Under the pieces are notes generated by a model. The model made no database searches, was not told where the DNA came from, and worked only from the letters and a program-made list of their open reading frames with translations. From Proales similis (lineage: Eukaryota > Rotifera > Eurotatoria > Ploima > Proalidae), in assembly GCA_019059635.1 (NCBI GenBank), contig JAGVRJ010000013.1:1-64000 (forward strand): a DNA stretch of 64,000 nt, given 5' to 3'. The translations under genes were made by a program, and so were the position numbers. Shown here piece after piece: positions 21,927 through 35,800 of this stretch. Positions within the stretch are counted from its first letter, which is position 1; the number at the start of each line of letters is the position of its first letter.

Positions 21927-23758
21927 ATGAAAACATCCCGAAATGTCTATTTGTTCTTTTTTTTTCTTATTTGCTTATCGAATGGTTCCCGAATCGATTC
22001 TGAGAGCAACAAGGTGAATCCAATGCCATTATATGAGAAAGACATTTTACGGATGAAGAATTACATGAGCCCAGATGAAGTGAAACAAATACGGGAAAAA
22101 GATTTCGATTTGGAAAACGCTCTACTTGAGCAAATGATCGATTCTTTGGAAAATGAAAATCAAGGCAATCATTTAATTCCAAAGAAGGCTAAAAAAAACA
22201 AGGCGCAGGATGAATTCGAACCATTGCCGTCACATGGACGCAAAACTTATGTGAATAGTCTTAAAACTCCAGAAGAACCGGACATTTGTGGGAATCAAAT
22301 GAAAATTGAGTCAAACGTGATTCTGGACTCCAAAGCTAGTGTAGACAATGGCGCTTTATTTATTACAACAGAAAAAGTGAATCCAAGCAAGCCCACTCTC
22401 AGAAACTTGCAAGAAGAATGCAAGAACGTGTGCTGCCAAACCCACGGATGTGACACTGCTCTTCTTTCTCTTAAGATCGGAGATGTTAGGAAACATTCTA
22501 CCTAATTAAAAAATTCGTCAATTTGAAAATTTTTATTTTACAGGAAGGCAACAGATGCTATTTGTTTAAATGTTCAGGACGCTGCTCGTTTGTCAAACAT
22601 AAGGACTATTCAGTTATTCGTCCGATTTCCGCTAAGGAAACACAGAACCAGGATTTGCCGAGCACAAATGAAGGTGAGATATTGTCACTGATAGAAATTC
22701 TATTATTATCCACTAGCCAATCCGAAAATCCCATTTCCGATTTCTTGCCTTAAATGATTTTTAATTTTATTAAGCCAAACTAAAAACAATTAGTAATTGT
22801 CACAAACAGTATGAGTTCACATGCGTTAAATCTGGGACATGCATCCCAATTTATGATGTTTGCGACTCTATTCCACATTGTGAAGACCAAAGTGATGAAG
22901 CAAACTGCCATGAGGAAGAAAAAAAAACTAGCGATAGCCAAAAGGATCTTAAACCTTCGGTGGAGTTAAAGGCTGATGCCAAGCAACCCAAGTTAAATAA
23001 TATTGAAGATTTGATAATGGACTATGAAGATCTATCACAACAGCAGGCAGAAATAATTAAACACTTAAAAGAACTTGAAGAGGCTTGGCTACCCAAAGAG
23101 GGCCCTTCAAGTTCAGAAAGTCAACTGAGTAAGGGAAACGTGGTATACGAAACTCCAGCCGGCTATCTAGAATCCCTTATGAAGCCTGCTGGAGATAAAT
23201 CATATTTTAGTAATTTAAAGCCACAAAAAAATCCTAGCAGTACATCCCCTATGCCTAAAAGCACCTTGCGTGTTTTGTTTAACGGTAACTCAAGGAGATC
23301 GTTGTGAAAAGTGTTGATCTCGTCATTTCGTTGTACATATATCGTGTCTGTTTAGTTTTCAATTAATGCTTAAATGTTCGACATTCAAGTTTTGGTTTTA
23401 GCTCTTTAACAATTGCTGTTTTAAAATTTAAGATAACCACAATTTCGAAACAAACGCCGATATGTATCAAGGGGTAGGACGACAATTAAATAGAAAGACA
23501 ACTTCTGCAGCCCAATCTGAAGCTTTGATTCACTTCGACTCATTATCATTAAAAAACCAACATTCAAACTCTAAAGGAGCCATCGCAATGACAATCATTT
23601 TTCTGATCTTGGGTGTAGGAATGGTTGTCTCATTTATGTTATATATCGCCCTGTCAACAAATTTCGTAAGCAAGAGGCTAAAGTTTATCAAGCTGAAACC
23701 AACTCCAAAGAATGTTGAAGTTGACGAAGACTATCTAATCAATGGCATGTACCTTTAA
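21927..23758 (+). CDS. MANSC and LDL-receptor class A domain membrane protein (LRP11-like)
   Basis: Four exons fit: 21927-22484, 22544-22673, 22775-23284 and 23433-23758, giving 507 residues. The N-terminus is a signal peptide with a Phe/Leu-rich core (YLFFFFLICLSNGS). A MANSC-type module spans the first intron: CKNVCCQTHGCDTALL then CYLFKCSGRCSFVKH. Exon 3 encodes one LDL-receptor class A repeat with six cysteines and the Ca2+-binding end (CDSIPHCEDQSDEANC). A Ser/Lys/Glu stalk follows. A single membrane helix in exon 4 (MTIIFLILGVGMVVSFMLYI) precedes a short basic cytoplasmic tail. Vertebrate LRP11 has the same order, with an extra PKD domain I do not see here. Ligand and role are unknown. 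AATAAA at 23861-23866 is the likely poly(A) signal. Confidence 0.82.
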
Positions 23759-26700
23759 GACGTCAATGCGCACGATTAAGATCAAAATTTAAGAATATAT
23801 TTGCCTATGTAATTCTTGTTTTTAAAAAATCTCTGTTGACTTTATGCGACATTCTTACGAAATAAAAGTATTTAAGCGGAATTTTATTTATCTAGCTGAC
23901 CTCAACTCATGTCTTGTAAAACTGGTTCCAAATGTCTATTTTTAGCTATTTTTATGCTTCACAATTCAAACTGCTTTTACTCGACTTGCTAGGAAATATT
24001 TACTTGATTAATAAAAGTAAAAAGGCAAAGTGCGCTGAAGTGATTTGAATTGAAAGCAAACTTTAAGAGACTAAGATAAAGCAATATGAGTGTATGTAAA
24101 TATGTTGAAATGGTTAGTTTGCAATTCGTAAAAGGTATCAAGTGCTTCTCAGTTGAAAAGCAAAATAATTAAGATAGAATGAAAGTCGGGTGTTTAGAAA
24201 CTTCACACCAATTAAGCAAATATACTACCAACACTAAAGAAGCCCTGTTGCGACCTATTTTTCAACTGTAATTTCTTATTATGTGATTATACTAGAGATG
24301 TTTGCAAGATTTTACTTTTTGGTTCAAGAGGCCTTAGGAAGCTTCTTGAAGTCTCACAAGGTACTCGTCGAGCACTTAAAAAAATTGCCTGACTTGCTTT
24401 TGCCTTTGACGTTTGGGAGTTGTTGCTTAATTCTGGGAAGTTTTTTGTCTCTAGATACTCTTCTCTTTGTTGTGTAGTATCAGACACATGAAGAACTGCA
24501 TATGAATATATTTTTAACGGTTAAGCTAGATTTAAAGAGGTTTCAAAACTTCTCGGATCAGATTTTAATCATTTCAAGTCTCAAGAGAAAGCAAAGAGAG
24601 ATGCCTTTAAGGTGCAAATCAGTATGAAAGAAGCAGCACTGTGAATTGACATGAGGATTATATGGCATCAGACCCTTTGATTTGTCGAGAAGCTCTCTGT
24701 ACACGCACACTCATTAGGGTGCCTCGCGTGGTTTGTTTTATTGTTGTGCATCAGACGCTTTTTAGTAGGCAAAGAAAAATGAATCAGGACGCCGAACATT
24801 TGTGTTTATCTGAATGCGTCAAAATGGTTCGTATTAAGTGAGGCCCCTGAGGGCAGCAATTGAATTCTTATTTGAATTTCTTACGATTTCGCACTCCGAA
24901 TATTAATTTAGCAACTTGGATTCCAACCCAACCGCAGCCAAACTTGCTTCACTTTTATAACCCTTAAGCTCATATAAACGCTTCTTAAATAAGCAAGAAA
25001 ATTGAGTGAACTTTCAACAAGGGTTTATTTTTTTAACAACAAGATTGCTCATCAAAAGAATTCTCTCCTTAGCTTCTTTTGCCTTTTAGACATCCCAGTT
25101 CATTAAACGCCAAGTTGCATGTTGGTGAGATTAAGCGAGCCAATCATGCTCCATAACGATAATCCCTGTCCAAATAAATTGCATGTTCGTTTTTCTTTAT
25201 TCTTTTCCGGATCAGAGAAATAGCCGCAATCTTGACTTGCAAAGGCTGGCAGCTTTTCTTGAATGAATTCGAATTTCGTGATTAAAACTTTCATCTTCAT
25301 CATACCTTAGCAGCTTTGGCGTTTAAGATTTTACCCCCTAAGTGTTTATGATGTGAGAAAGATGGTGTGACACTAGGCTTGTCTAAGCACAAAGAACAAG
25401 ACAGAGTCAACATGCTAAGAACGCGAGTACAAAGATGTGAATGCGTCCAATTCGAGCGACTGTAACTCGATACAAAGAGTATTGACTTGGAAGAAAAGCA
25501 GACTGCTCTCTTAGTTGATGCGATAAAGAACAAAATCGATTCTCACGTACTACATCAATAACCAACTTCTCAAATGAAAGAACTAAGAATAATTTCAAAC
25601 GAAAATAAATATCCTCATCCGCAAACATAATAACGGTCTCAAATGAAACTAGAAAGGCCAGGCCCCAAGATCGAGGGAGGAGGTTAAGCGCACCGATTGT
25701 TTTCTTTTTTCACGCATTATTCATGATGCAGATCTATTGAATTTGCTAATAAGTGAGTGGTCTTCTATTTATTGTAAGCTATTCAATGTTTGTCAAACAA
25801 AAACATTTTGCTCGTTTCTAGTTTTCATTATTAATTTTTAGACTGGCCAGGTTGTCATAATCATTTTCTGCCATGTTTTTTGAATTTGCTCTTCTACTAA
25901 CTAAAAAAGGCATTATAGACGCTTATAAGTTGTTGATGATGTTTGAAAGCACAACCGCGTAAACAAATAAATAATTCAGAAGTTCTATTTATCTTTTGAT
26001 GAAATTAGCCACTACTTGTGATTGAGCGCATGAAGAAAAAGTGAACGTGAGTGAATAAAAACGCTGGATGATATTTAAGCAATCATTTGACTCGACTCGG
26101 TGGCCTCCAGCTTGGCTAACAGGAGTGCAGCTGGCGTTTGTTGATTTAACGCAATCAATTCAATTATCTCTAGCGTCTGCAGTCAACTAGGAGCCGAATT
26201 GTTCGGCTTGGAAGCTTTTTTTCGCTTTTAAGGCCATAAGTTTCTAACAAAACACATTGGCGTTCTATATCAGATTCATTTAAGAATCGCTTACCCTCCT
26301 CTCCTGTAACCATGTAAGATTAGGGAGATTTGGCTGGATTATATATTAAAATTATAAAGCTACTCGCTGCAGGTTGTCCTCTTCACAAGCTTCACTGAGA
26401 GTTGATACCCTTTGCCAGGGGAGGAGCTCGCTTGAGTCAATCGATATACTTCAAGTCATCTGCACTTGATTTAAAGCCAATTCAAGGAATAATAGTTGAT
26501 TTTTAGTTTTCTAAAACCAAAAATAATAAGGCAATTCTTTAAAAAAATTGTTCCAGACTTAAAGGAACTGATCCTCGCTTCTACTTTCAGATGAATTTTC
26601 GAACTGTAAAATCGACTTGAATGATTTTCTAAATTAATGATAAAGAATTTTCCAGGAGTTCATATTCAATAACTGAATCAACCATACAAAGAACTACTTA

Positions 26701-26776
26701 ACTGAACTTGAAAAACAATTATGATTTTTAGATGATCAGACATCTCAAGTGAGCTCGTTCATTTAAATCGAATGCG
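23759..26776. other. 3-kb gene-poor interval
   Basis: After the poly(A) signal of the LRP11-like gene the sequence is AT-rich with only short frames (for example plus 24283-24477 and minus 25103-25303) that resemble nothing known to me. The right part must include the promoter and perhaps untranslated exons of the gene starting at 26777. Confidence 0.4.
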
Positions 26777-29700
26777 ATGAATACTTTGTGTGGATTGACG
26801 ACGGCATCTCAAGCAGTAAACGATTTACCAGTTAAAACACATATTGATCCAATATACTCCGAATCAGAATCATTGAAAACTGCTAATGTAGACAACAAAT
26901 CATGCGTCAATGAGCAACAAAGCATATCCCGGAGCTGCTCGAATGTTAAGTTGGTTTCGCGGAATGATCAGCCGTCTGCATTGTCTTCGTCATTAGTGCA
27001 GCTCACGGCGGGGAAGGAAACTACGCCTTGTACACCCTCATTATCCGCATTATCGCCATTAGTCCATGAATTCAAGTTCAATCGGAACAGAGCCAGCAAA
27101 AAGCACCGATCCGATCCTCTATTGCATCAAGAGAGTCCACAGTCAACTGCCTGTACGAGCCAAGAGCCTGAACTAGTAAAAAATCTTACCGAATCTAGCG
27201 CAAGCAATGAGTTCACTAGGCAAACTTCTCTGAAAAAGCTAGAAATACACGCCAATGGGCAGGAACTAGTCAACCTAATAATCAACATAAACCCCAAGAA
27301 ACAAACAGAAAGAGGGCTGTGCCAAATGGAGTCGCCTAAGCGACCTGAACGCACAAGCTCGCTACCAAATGGCGAAGCAGAGGACCGAGATGAACCACGC
27401 CAGCGCCGTTATTCCGCAGGTCATGACAGCCAAGAGCATTACCCTAAAATTCTGCAAATTTCAAGTGTACAAAAGTCGCCAGAGCCACAGGAACAAATAA
27501 TTGACGGATTTTCGTTCCTCTCTTTTTCTGTGGAGCAAAAACTCCTAGAAGAATTTCAAAAGCGACAAACGACCTTTCAGAAGCGAGAAGAGGATTCTCA
27601 TCAACGAGAGAAAGGTTCCAATGAACAAAACGCAATCCAAAAAGGCCCTTCAGCATCCTCAGCTGCCTCGTCTTCTTCTCAAGCCAGCTCTTCATTGATT
27701 TTAACAACCAAAGCACGAAAGTCCAAATCGATGGCGAATAACTCCGAGAGCAGTTCTGTGCGAATCGATCCGAACAGTTCTGAAGAAATCAACGACGAAA
27801 TGAATCCTATCAAACCAGAAGAGCGAAAGAGTCCCCCCAAAATTGAAAAATCTTTCGATATGGCCTTTTTACTGAATTCACGTGACAACGAAGCGTCGCA
27901 AAGTAATCAAACGCCTAAAAATCCAATACCGCCACCTCTTCTTAATAACAAAAGTCAAACGGAGAAATCGATCTCTGATCCCACTTCAATCAAGCCAAAT
28001 GAAAATAAGGATCCGTTGGAGGTTGGAGGAGTTCGAATGCCTTTTAAAAATCCATTCGGCTCTCTTAACCCACCTCTGAGTTTCCTTAATCAGTTCATTG
28101 AGCTACATCAACAAAATGAGCGCACCAAAAGTGAAAAAAATAATTGTCCAACAATTCAAAACAATCGTTTTTCAGACCAAGAATTATCTTTCAATCATGA
28201 GAAGAGCACCAACTCACGATCTCACTCCGGTTTGGAAGCTGAAAGTAAGCATCTTATTTATTTGATTCTTTGAACTTTTTATCATATTTTTTAACACTAT
28301 GAATAGAAACGAGAAAACACTTGAATTTTCCACCGCTGCCTCCGAACCCGTTCATGCAGTTTCCATTTATGCATCCTACGTCTAGTTCAGCAGGAGTACC
28401 TGAATCTAATTTACCGACCCACGACAGCCATTTTAATAGTAGGAAACCCTTTCCGGGCCAGTTCGCGGATCTTATCGGCAAATTTGGAGAATCCATGAAC
28501 GCTTATTCATCGCCAATAAGAGCCTCGGGACTCCCTCCTTATCCTTTTTTACCTTCAAGTTCGTCATCAGCGTACTCTCCGTTGCCAGTTAACAATAGAT
28601 TTCACTTAACCGGCGAAAGTTCATTTAATTTTAATCGGGAGGCGACAAGCAATCATCAGTTTTCGATGCCTGATTCGCTTACGAAATCTGTGTCAAATAA
28701 GAGTTATCAGCAAAATCAAAGAATGCCTCTTGAAACACAGCCTCCCCATTTCAATCCGTTTCTACCACCCGAAATACTTAAAAATTTACCTGGCCTTCCT
28801 GGATTTCCACCTATGACCGCCAATTTTAATATTCCAAATTTGTCACCTTTTGACCATAGACCCAAACCAGGACGTTTATTGGAGAACCAGCAGCTTTCTT
28901 CTAGCGAAAACAACCCCAGTGGACTGATCTCCAACCAATCGAAGCACTTATACGGACACTATGGTATTGAGTTTCAAAATAAACCCTTGGGATTTAACTT
29001 TCAGAATTCTGGAATATCTCCAAAAACAGCCTCGTATCATTCATCTAACCCAAGCGGCTCCAGCTCAGCAAAAAACACACAAGCAACATTTACTCCCTTC
29101 GCTCACTCTTCTCATATGCCAAGCCCGATAAAGACAACAACTAGCGGTAAAGGTCCTAGCCAGCTACGAACTGGTGGCAAATGGTGTGCCGCTCATGTTC
29201 GAATTGCCCATATGATAATGGCCCTGAAAAAGCAGCAATTGCAACATCAACAACAGCCCAAATTCATTTCGCGTCCGTTACCTTCTACTAAGCAACCAAA
29301 CGCGTCCAATCAACCTAAATCTTCCAATCCGTCCATCAGCAAAACCGCTTCCAGCACATTTTTTCCTCCAGTGCAATCAATGCCTAGTGGTCCTTCCAAC
29401 CACCCCGACCAAAACAGTCTCAAAGTTGCAAGCAACCCAATCTCAACTCACGGAGCAAAAAAGCGAGAACATAGTAGCCAACTAATGGGCAATCGAGAAG
29501 CAACCTCAGACTTTGGTGATAACAAAACGAAGAAACCGCGATCTCGCTCTGGATCACCTCTGAGCAAATGCCCACCAATGTCAGCTAAAATCAATAGACC
29601 TGAGAAATCTGAGATGTTACCTCAGCATCTTATGACTGAGGCAGCAATCATGGCAGCGGCTCAGCAGCATCTGTTAATGGATAAATATCGACAAGAGATG

Positions 29701-30801
29701 CTCCGAGCTGGCCCTTCGGCGCCGGCTTTGAGTGGCCCTCCGCATCACCAAAAGCAAGCGAGCTTTCCTTTACCGTTTAGTTTGAATCCTTATTTCGGAG
29801 CAAACCCATTCTTGCCATCATTTGGATCTCCAACTGGAACCTCACCTTATACTTCCAGCAGTAGTCAACTAACAAATCAATTTACCAAATTTCCGTTCGC
29901 TCCGCCTATTTCTCCCTCTATTTCAAAATCCGTTGCACCAAGTCCATCGCCCAAAACCACGACTGCTCTCAAAAATCCAGCCTCACATCTGAACGATTCA
30001 GACTTTTTGAAAATGATGGCTTCAATCAGCTCCAGTGGAAAATCTAGTGGACCACCCAATTTCAATATGCTTTTTCCTAACATGATCCATGACTCAGTTC
30101 CAACATCGCCTCACTTTTCGACATTTCTTCAGCATTATTTTGACAACCAACCTCAAGCAGGTAACACTGTTCCACAAGATAAGAGCATATTGAGTCAAGA
30201 TGTAGAAAGATCTCCATCAAATGGAACATCTCGCAAAGTAACGTCGGAAAGTTTATCTGGCAGAACAAATTCAAGAAATATTGACGAACGAGAAAAGAGA
30301 AAGGATCAGAACAAAGACCTGTTCAATAAGTTTCCTACTAGTCTCAAAAAATGTTCGCCGAATAATACAGGTGGCAGTTCGAGGTTAATGTCTGCCCACG
30401 AAAAGCATGAAGTATGCACAAAAGGAAAAGAAACAGCGAAGATTAAACAAGAGTCGATAGTGCAGAAGGAAAAGTTTCCCAAGGATGAAGCATCTCATGA
30501 TAATTTCGCGAAGAAGATGAAGGGCATTTATACAACTGAGGCTACTGAAGATCGTGGAGGCACATCCGAGGGAGACAAAATTGAAAAATTGAGTCCAGAG
30601 ATCGAGGAAAACGCATCTGAAAGCTATGAAATGACTGGAAGCCAAATCAACTCCAAATCAGTGATAGAAGACCACAACCCATGCTCATCTTTTGATGGGA
30701 ACAAGACCAAACACCCAGAAGATATTGAGCAAAATGAAATTATAAAAAATTCGTCCCTGGAGCTTGGGTCTCAAGCGAAAGAAGCAATTGAGGGTCATTA
30801 A
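26777..30801 (+). CDS. Large low-complexity protein with AUTS2/fibrosin-type motif
   Basis: Two exons, 26777-28244 and 28307-30801, join in phase 1 to give about 1,320 residues. The protein is rich in Ser, Pro, Asn, Gln and Lys and has no membrane segment. The best-defined block is at about 29173-29230, GGKWCAAHVRIAHMIMALKK, which matches my recollection of the GKWCAMHVR-type signature in the AUTS2/fibrosin family (Drosophila Tay). That family acts in chromatin with Polycomb-type complexes. A second short block, IIDGFSFLSFSVEQKLLEEF, lies at about 27499. Proline- and phenylalanine-rich stretches (PPLPPNPFMQFPFM) fit the same family. The C-terminus is highly charged. The start is the first in-frame ATG after a stop at about 26750; further upstream exons are possible. 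Family assignment rests on one motif. Confidence 0.6.
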
Positions 30802-32831
30802 GAAACGCATGTGAAAACGAAAATTTATATCGTCTGTTGGAAAGTGCGGATAAACAAGATTCTCCGTGTTTTTAGTCCCATTTTCGTCAAGTTTTTGTTT
30901 TTTTTTTTTCACTTTTTTTCTCACTCTTGCCTTTTTCTCTCGTTTCTTGCTTATTGTGCTTAACATTGTTAAGTATTTGGTCCAATTTGAATCAGCTCCG
31001 AATTAAATCCGTCTTAGCTTTGACCGGAGTAGTTTATTAAAACTTTTATCATCAAGTTGAATTTTTACAAATACCTTACCACCTTTAATAATATTTATTA
31101 AAGCGCCATTAGTTTTCTTAATATTTGGGCATTTGAGTGGCACTTAAAATAAAAAAAGTTCAAATTTTTATTCAAGTTCTACTCAAAGCTGAAAGTCTTG
31201 CAAACAAACTTGATATGTGGGGTTAACGAGACTTTATTCACAGAACTATTCTAGATTTTGATGGATAGACCAAGCCAACTAACAAAAATTCTACGAAATT
31301 TGAAGAATGCTTTAGTGCAAGAAATCCGGAGTTGAGGAAGAATATCGAACTTGATAGATTGTGGAAGTTTTCGATTTGCTATTAAATAACGAAAAGGCCC
31401 AACCCCTTTGTTAATATTTTTGAATCTCAATCTTCAATCGTCTAGTTTAATTCATTAAGGAATGCGGATTCCAATTGGTTATTCGAATTTTAAGGATAAT
31501 AATCATTTTTCGATACAAAGAAAATGAGACCCACTAAAGGGTATTAGAATGAAGATTTAAAACTAGAAAAATAATCATCCAATGGTAAGAGCAGTTTAGC
31601 CCTTTAATTATCAGATTAGCTGTTTTGTTCGCTCAAACAAATATTTTTTTAGATAGGTTATCGCCAATCGGGAATTTTGTTCTGTTGATCTTAGTTAAGA
31701 AAAGAAGTATGTTTAAAATCAAAGAATGCCATAAAAAGAAATAAGCGTCTAAGAAGCAGAATGGGTGCTTAGATGTTGTTCTATCGGCGTTCAATGGAAG
31801 TAGACTCTCCTCCCTGGCTCTGAAGATTAGACTGCGAGAACTCGTTCATTGGAACTGGATCCGACCTATGAATTAAAAGTAAATTTAAACCGAGTGAATC
31901 GTTTTAGTTTGAATTTTGATGAGAGGCGAGAAAGTTCAAATCTTTTTTTTTTGAAATAAACGATTAGTGAGCCAAGCTTAGCAGCTTATCAAACTGTTGA
32001 TCAGATGATGCATAAGCTGAAAGAAAACAAAAACTCGAATGCAAATCATTCTCTTGGCTAAAAGCGCTGCTGTCTTGAGAAATCATGTTTTAATTGATTT
32101 CTCAAGACAACAACTTTACGGTTATTTAGAAAGGGATTGGTTTGACAGGCTTGCATTTTAAATTCAGACACTTAAACAAATGTGGGTAAGCAAATATTCA
32201 TCAAACCAAAAATTAGTATTTCTTAGGTTCTGATTAAGTATTTTTGTTAGTAGAGCTCCAGTAACGCCAATATCAAGGTAAAAGCTCAAGATTTGAGATG
32301 CTAGCAGCATTTAATCATTAGCCGATTTGGTTAGTCACTTTGATCGCAAGTGGCTTTTGGCTTAGTGCGGGCTGCGGCAAATGCAAACGAGATGCTTACA
32401 AATATATGGTTCGAACAATCTGGACTTTTCGACCAGTCTGATTGGTAATTAAGATATTTCTCGTACTTGGTCTAACTATGGGTCAAAATAAGTTACAAGG
32501 AAAAGTTAAAATTGGGTGCATTCTGGTGCTTGGAACAAGTGTACTAGTGATCAACTACTTTTTTGCTTTTGCTTATCTACCTACTACTTTATTAAATTGG
32601 TGCGGACGTGCATTCACTACAAATTCAAACTGTCTACTTTTGAACATACGAACTAGTCTTGACTTATATTGAAGAGAATGATTGACCTGACCACTCGAGT
32701 TTTCGTCACATGTTTTCAAACTTAATCTAAGCTATCCTAAAGCACTTAACTTCTCCATGATTTTAGCAGCCTAAAGTAGCATGTAATCTCTCTAACTCGA
32801 TATTGATACCGGAGGAGCCGAATGGAGATGG
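30802..32831. other. 2-kb interval between convergent genes
   Basis: No coding sequence recognised. It contains long T and A runs near 30898-30925, a perfect hairpin at 32071-32109 and a short hydrophobic plus-strand frame at 32442-32672 that I do not consider a gene. If the donor at 32866 is used, a last exon of the PDZ gene would have to lie here. Confidence 0.4.
32071..32109. repeat. Perfect 15-bp inverted repeat with 9-nt loop
   Basis: TGTCTTGAGAAATCA (32071-32085) is followed after nine bases by its exact reverse complement (32095-32109). It would form a stable hairpin in RNA or a cruciform in DNA, and it stands alone in non-coding sequence. Confidence 0.8.
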
Positions 32832-35800
32832 TTATGGATTGAAATAGCCTGCTAGGCTGTACTTACTAGTGCTCTCGGCAGAAAGGTTCGTCTCATTTAA
32901 ATCTGGTTGTAGCTCATTTTGGAAGAGGGTTTCAATATATTGCATCTTTGGAACAACCGAACTCGATATTGGAATTCTTCTGCTTCCAAACCATTCTAGC
33001 GTTGCCTTGTCAGCGACCAGTAACTGCAAGTCGTCTTCGCTTTTCTTCTCTTTGATTAGTTTGATTACTTCCTCGTAGCTTAGTGTTTTGACGTTGACGC
33101 CTGAAACCTCAATGATCAAGTCATTGTTTTTCAATCCACTATAAGAAGCAGGAGAGTTGGGTGCAACATCGTTGACTTTAAAGTTTCCTCGAGTTGATTT
33201 TGAACCAGCGACTGTGAAACCGAGTTGTTGGTGTTCGTTCGCTCGTACTCGACACAAACGTGGGATAGGACCGTCATTTGGAACCGCATAAACAGATTCA
33301 GAACGCTTTGCAAGTGGAGTGGTTTCTTCGGCGCGTCCTTCTTGAACAGGCGGTGCACTCTGATTTCGTCTATTTGAATCAGGTGAGCCCTGCTGTAACT
33401 TGCTGCTGCTCATTTTCGCCTCCTCATAAGTGATAGCGCTATCGGGTTCTTGAGCAGCTGCTAATTCGGCTGCATCTTTTCTCGAGAGTCTTACTGATTT
33501 CGGTGACTCGTAGGGTTTGACTTGTTCCGATTTTGGAAGGTTTGCTGACACTGGTTCGACAGATTCAATGTTTTGGCTTATTGGTAGAGCCTTTTTACGG
33601 GCAACTACGAACTCAATGGTCTCTGGCGATGATTTGATCCAATCTGCTACTGTTTTTCGAGTCTGGCCGTAAGTGCGATTGCCATTTATTTGAACAATTG
33701 AATCGCCAACTCTGAGACCGGCAAGCTCGGCTGGTGAACGAGCGTCTATTTCCTTTATTTCAGGCATTGAACTCTCTTCACCTGCTCGACTATCTGCGCT
33801 TGACCTTGGTAGAGATCCTGAGCCAACTGGAGATAGAGAAAGTCCTATATAGGGTGAGTCTTCTGATCGAACAACTCGAACTTTGATCAAGTTGTATTGA
33901 TTCAAGTCAATCTGTGGCTCCTGAATGGGCGCTTCTGAACTTGAAGAAAGCGGTTTAATATCCTCAATAATTGAGGAATCAGGCAAAACTCCTGGTTGAG
34001 TCTCTAATCGTTCACTTTCAACCAAATCTAGATCACCTTTTGTCAGCGTGGTCAACATTTTTAATTGAAGCATATCATTTCATAAACTAACTCACCATAA
34101 CGGGAAGTGTCATAAGGTTGATTCTCGCCTTCTCGCTCTTCGGCATAAAAGTCTTGGATAAGCTGTGAAGCGGCCAGTTTCCTGTTGGAAAATCGCTTTC
34201 GCTTGTTTTTAAAGAATAAATAACCTTCTTGGTCTATGACCAGCAGTTCGACATGTCCCTTTTTCTGCGATTCAAGAAGCATTTGCTTCACTTTGTCAAA
34301 CTTGATTCGGCGGATATTCTTTTTGTCGACCTCGACGATAACGTCCTTGGTTCGCAAATTAGCTGCATATGCTGGCGATTTCGGATCAACTGCAATGACC
34401 ATGAACTTGATTTTGCACTTCGAGTTGAGTGTAAAACCGTAGCCTTCAAAGTCAGGCCACAGCTGGATGTGACATCTTTTAAACATGGGCTTGTACGGTC
34501 CCAGGTTTCCAACTGATTTGGAAGAAAAGTTTCCCAAGTTAGATTCTCTCACTTTGAAAAATTTTAGAAGATGAATATTTAGTTGAATTTTAAAAATAGA
34601 AAGTAAATTTACCTTCTGAGAGGCCAGTAGCAGCGCTGGCAATCGAATTTGTTGACCTCCAAGTTGAATTAATTCGGTCGGTCTCAGCTACTGAATGAGG
34701 TCGAGCTCTCGTTTCTCGATCTCGTTCAAGAGTTGCATCAACAGATTCAGCTCTATCTCGTGTCGCTTCGCTCACAATAGAAACCAAGTTTTCATTGGTC
34801 GATTTGTTTGATTTAAGAGTATCAGTTTGACTTTTGGCAGGAGTCTTTAATCCAGTTTGGTAAAACTCTGGTTGAACCACTTCAAGCTTGATCCTTCCCT
34901 TTTCAGCTTCATTCTTAATGAGCGTTACGGTTTTGGCATAACGCTCTCCTATCACACTCGAGTCATTTATCTTAAGCAAAAGATCATCCCGCTTAAGGCC
35001 GGCAAGCTCAGCTGGTGAGTTGGGTTCGACACTTATAATTTGGTGAGGACCAGTCTTGTTATCTCTCATTGAGAAGCCAAAGCCGGTGAAGTCCGGTCGA
35101 GTGATAAGAGTGCAGACCCGAGTAACTCCTTCCGGCTCTAAAAACCGACAGATTAAATTTCCAAATCGGAACAAATTAGTGTTATTGATCTCAATGATTT
35201 GACCAAAGGGTGAAGTAAATTTTCGAACGTGCTTGTTGGTTACTAGACTCATGCTCATGTGATTATTTTTAGAAATTTCAAGAAATCGTAAATCTTCTGA
35301 TCAAACTCAATTCATGCAGAATACTCATGTTCGCACCAATGAGCTCGAATTTGCTTTTGCTTTTTTCTCTACAGCGATGTAACCCTAAGCAGCTTCCGAA
35401 TTTATTTTTGATAGACGACAGACTCGAATGACTTGCGGATAGCTTTTTGTTTTGGTCTTTTGGCGCATGAATTCAAGAGGCCATCGCTAATATTCCAAAT
35501 TATCTGAACAAAAATCAACTTACCCCGAATAACGGCAGCAGGCGATAAAATTTCGAAACCAGGCTCATCTCTGACCGGAGCCGTCTCTTCCTGACGAGGT
35601 GAAGTTGGCGCCGACGTTTGAGGTGATGAAGTCATAGGAAAAGTTGAAACATCAACAACACCGATTCTGATTTCATCTCCTGCACTTTTGATCAGCCGGC
35701 TAATCTCTCTATTCGGCAGATTGAACACTTCATTTTTGCCGACCGTCACAATTTTGAAATTTTCTCTCAGGCCTGCGCGTTGGGCAGGGGAACCAGGGTC

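Noticed and set aside
24283-24477. Short hydrophobic frame downstream of the LRP11-like gene
   Set aside because: Overlaps an equally long frame on the other strand and resembles nothing; typical of AT-rich chance frames.
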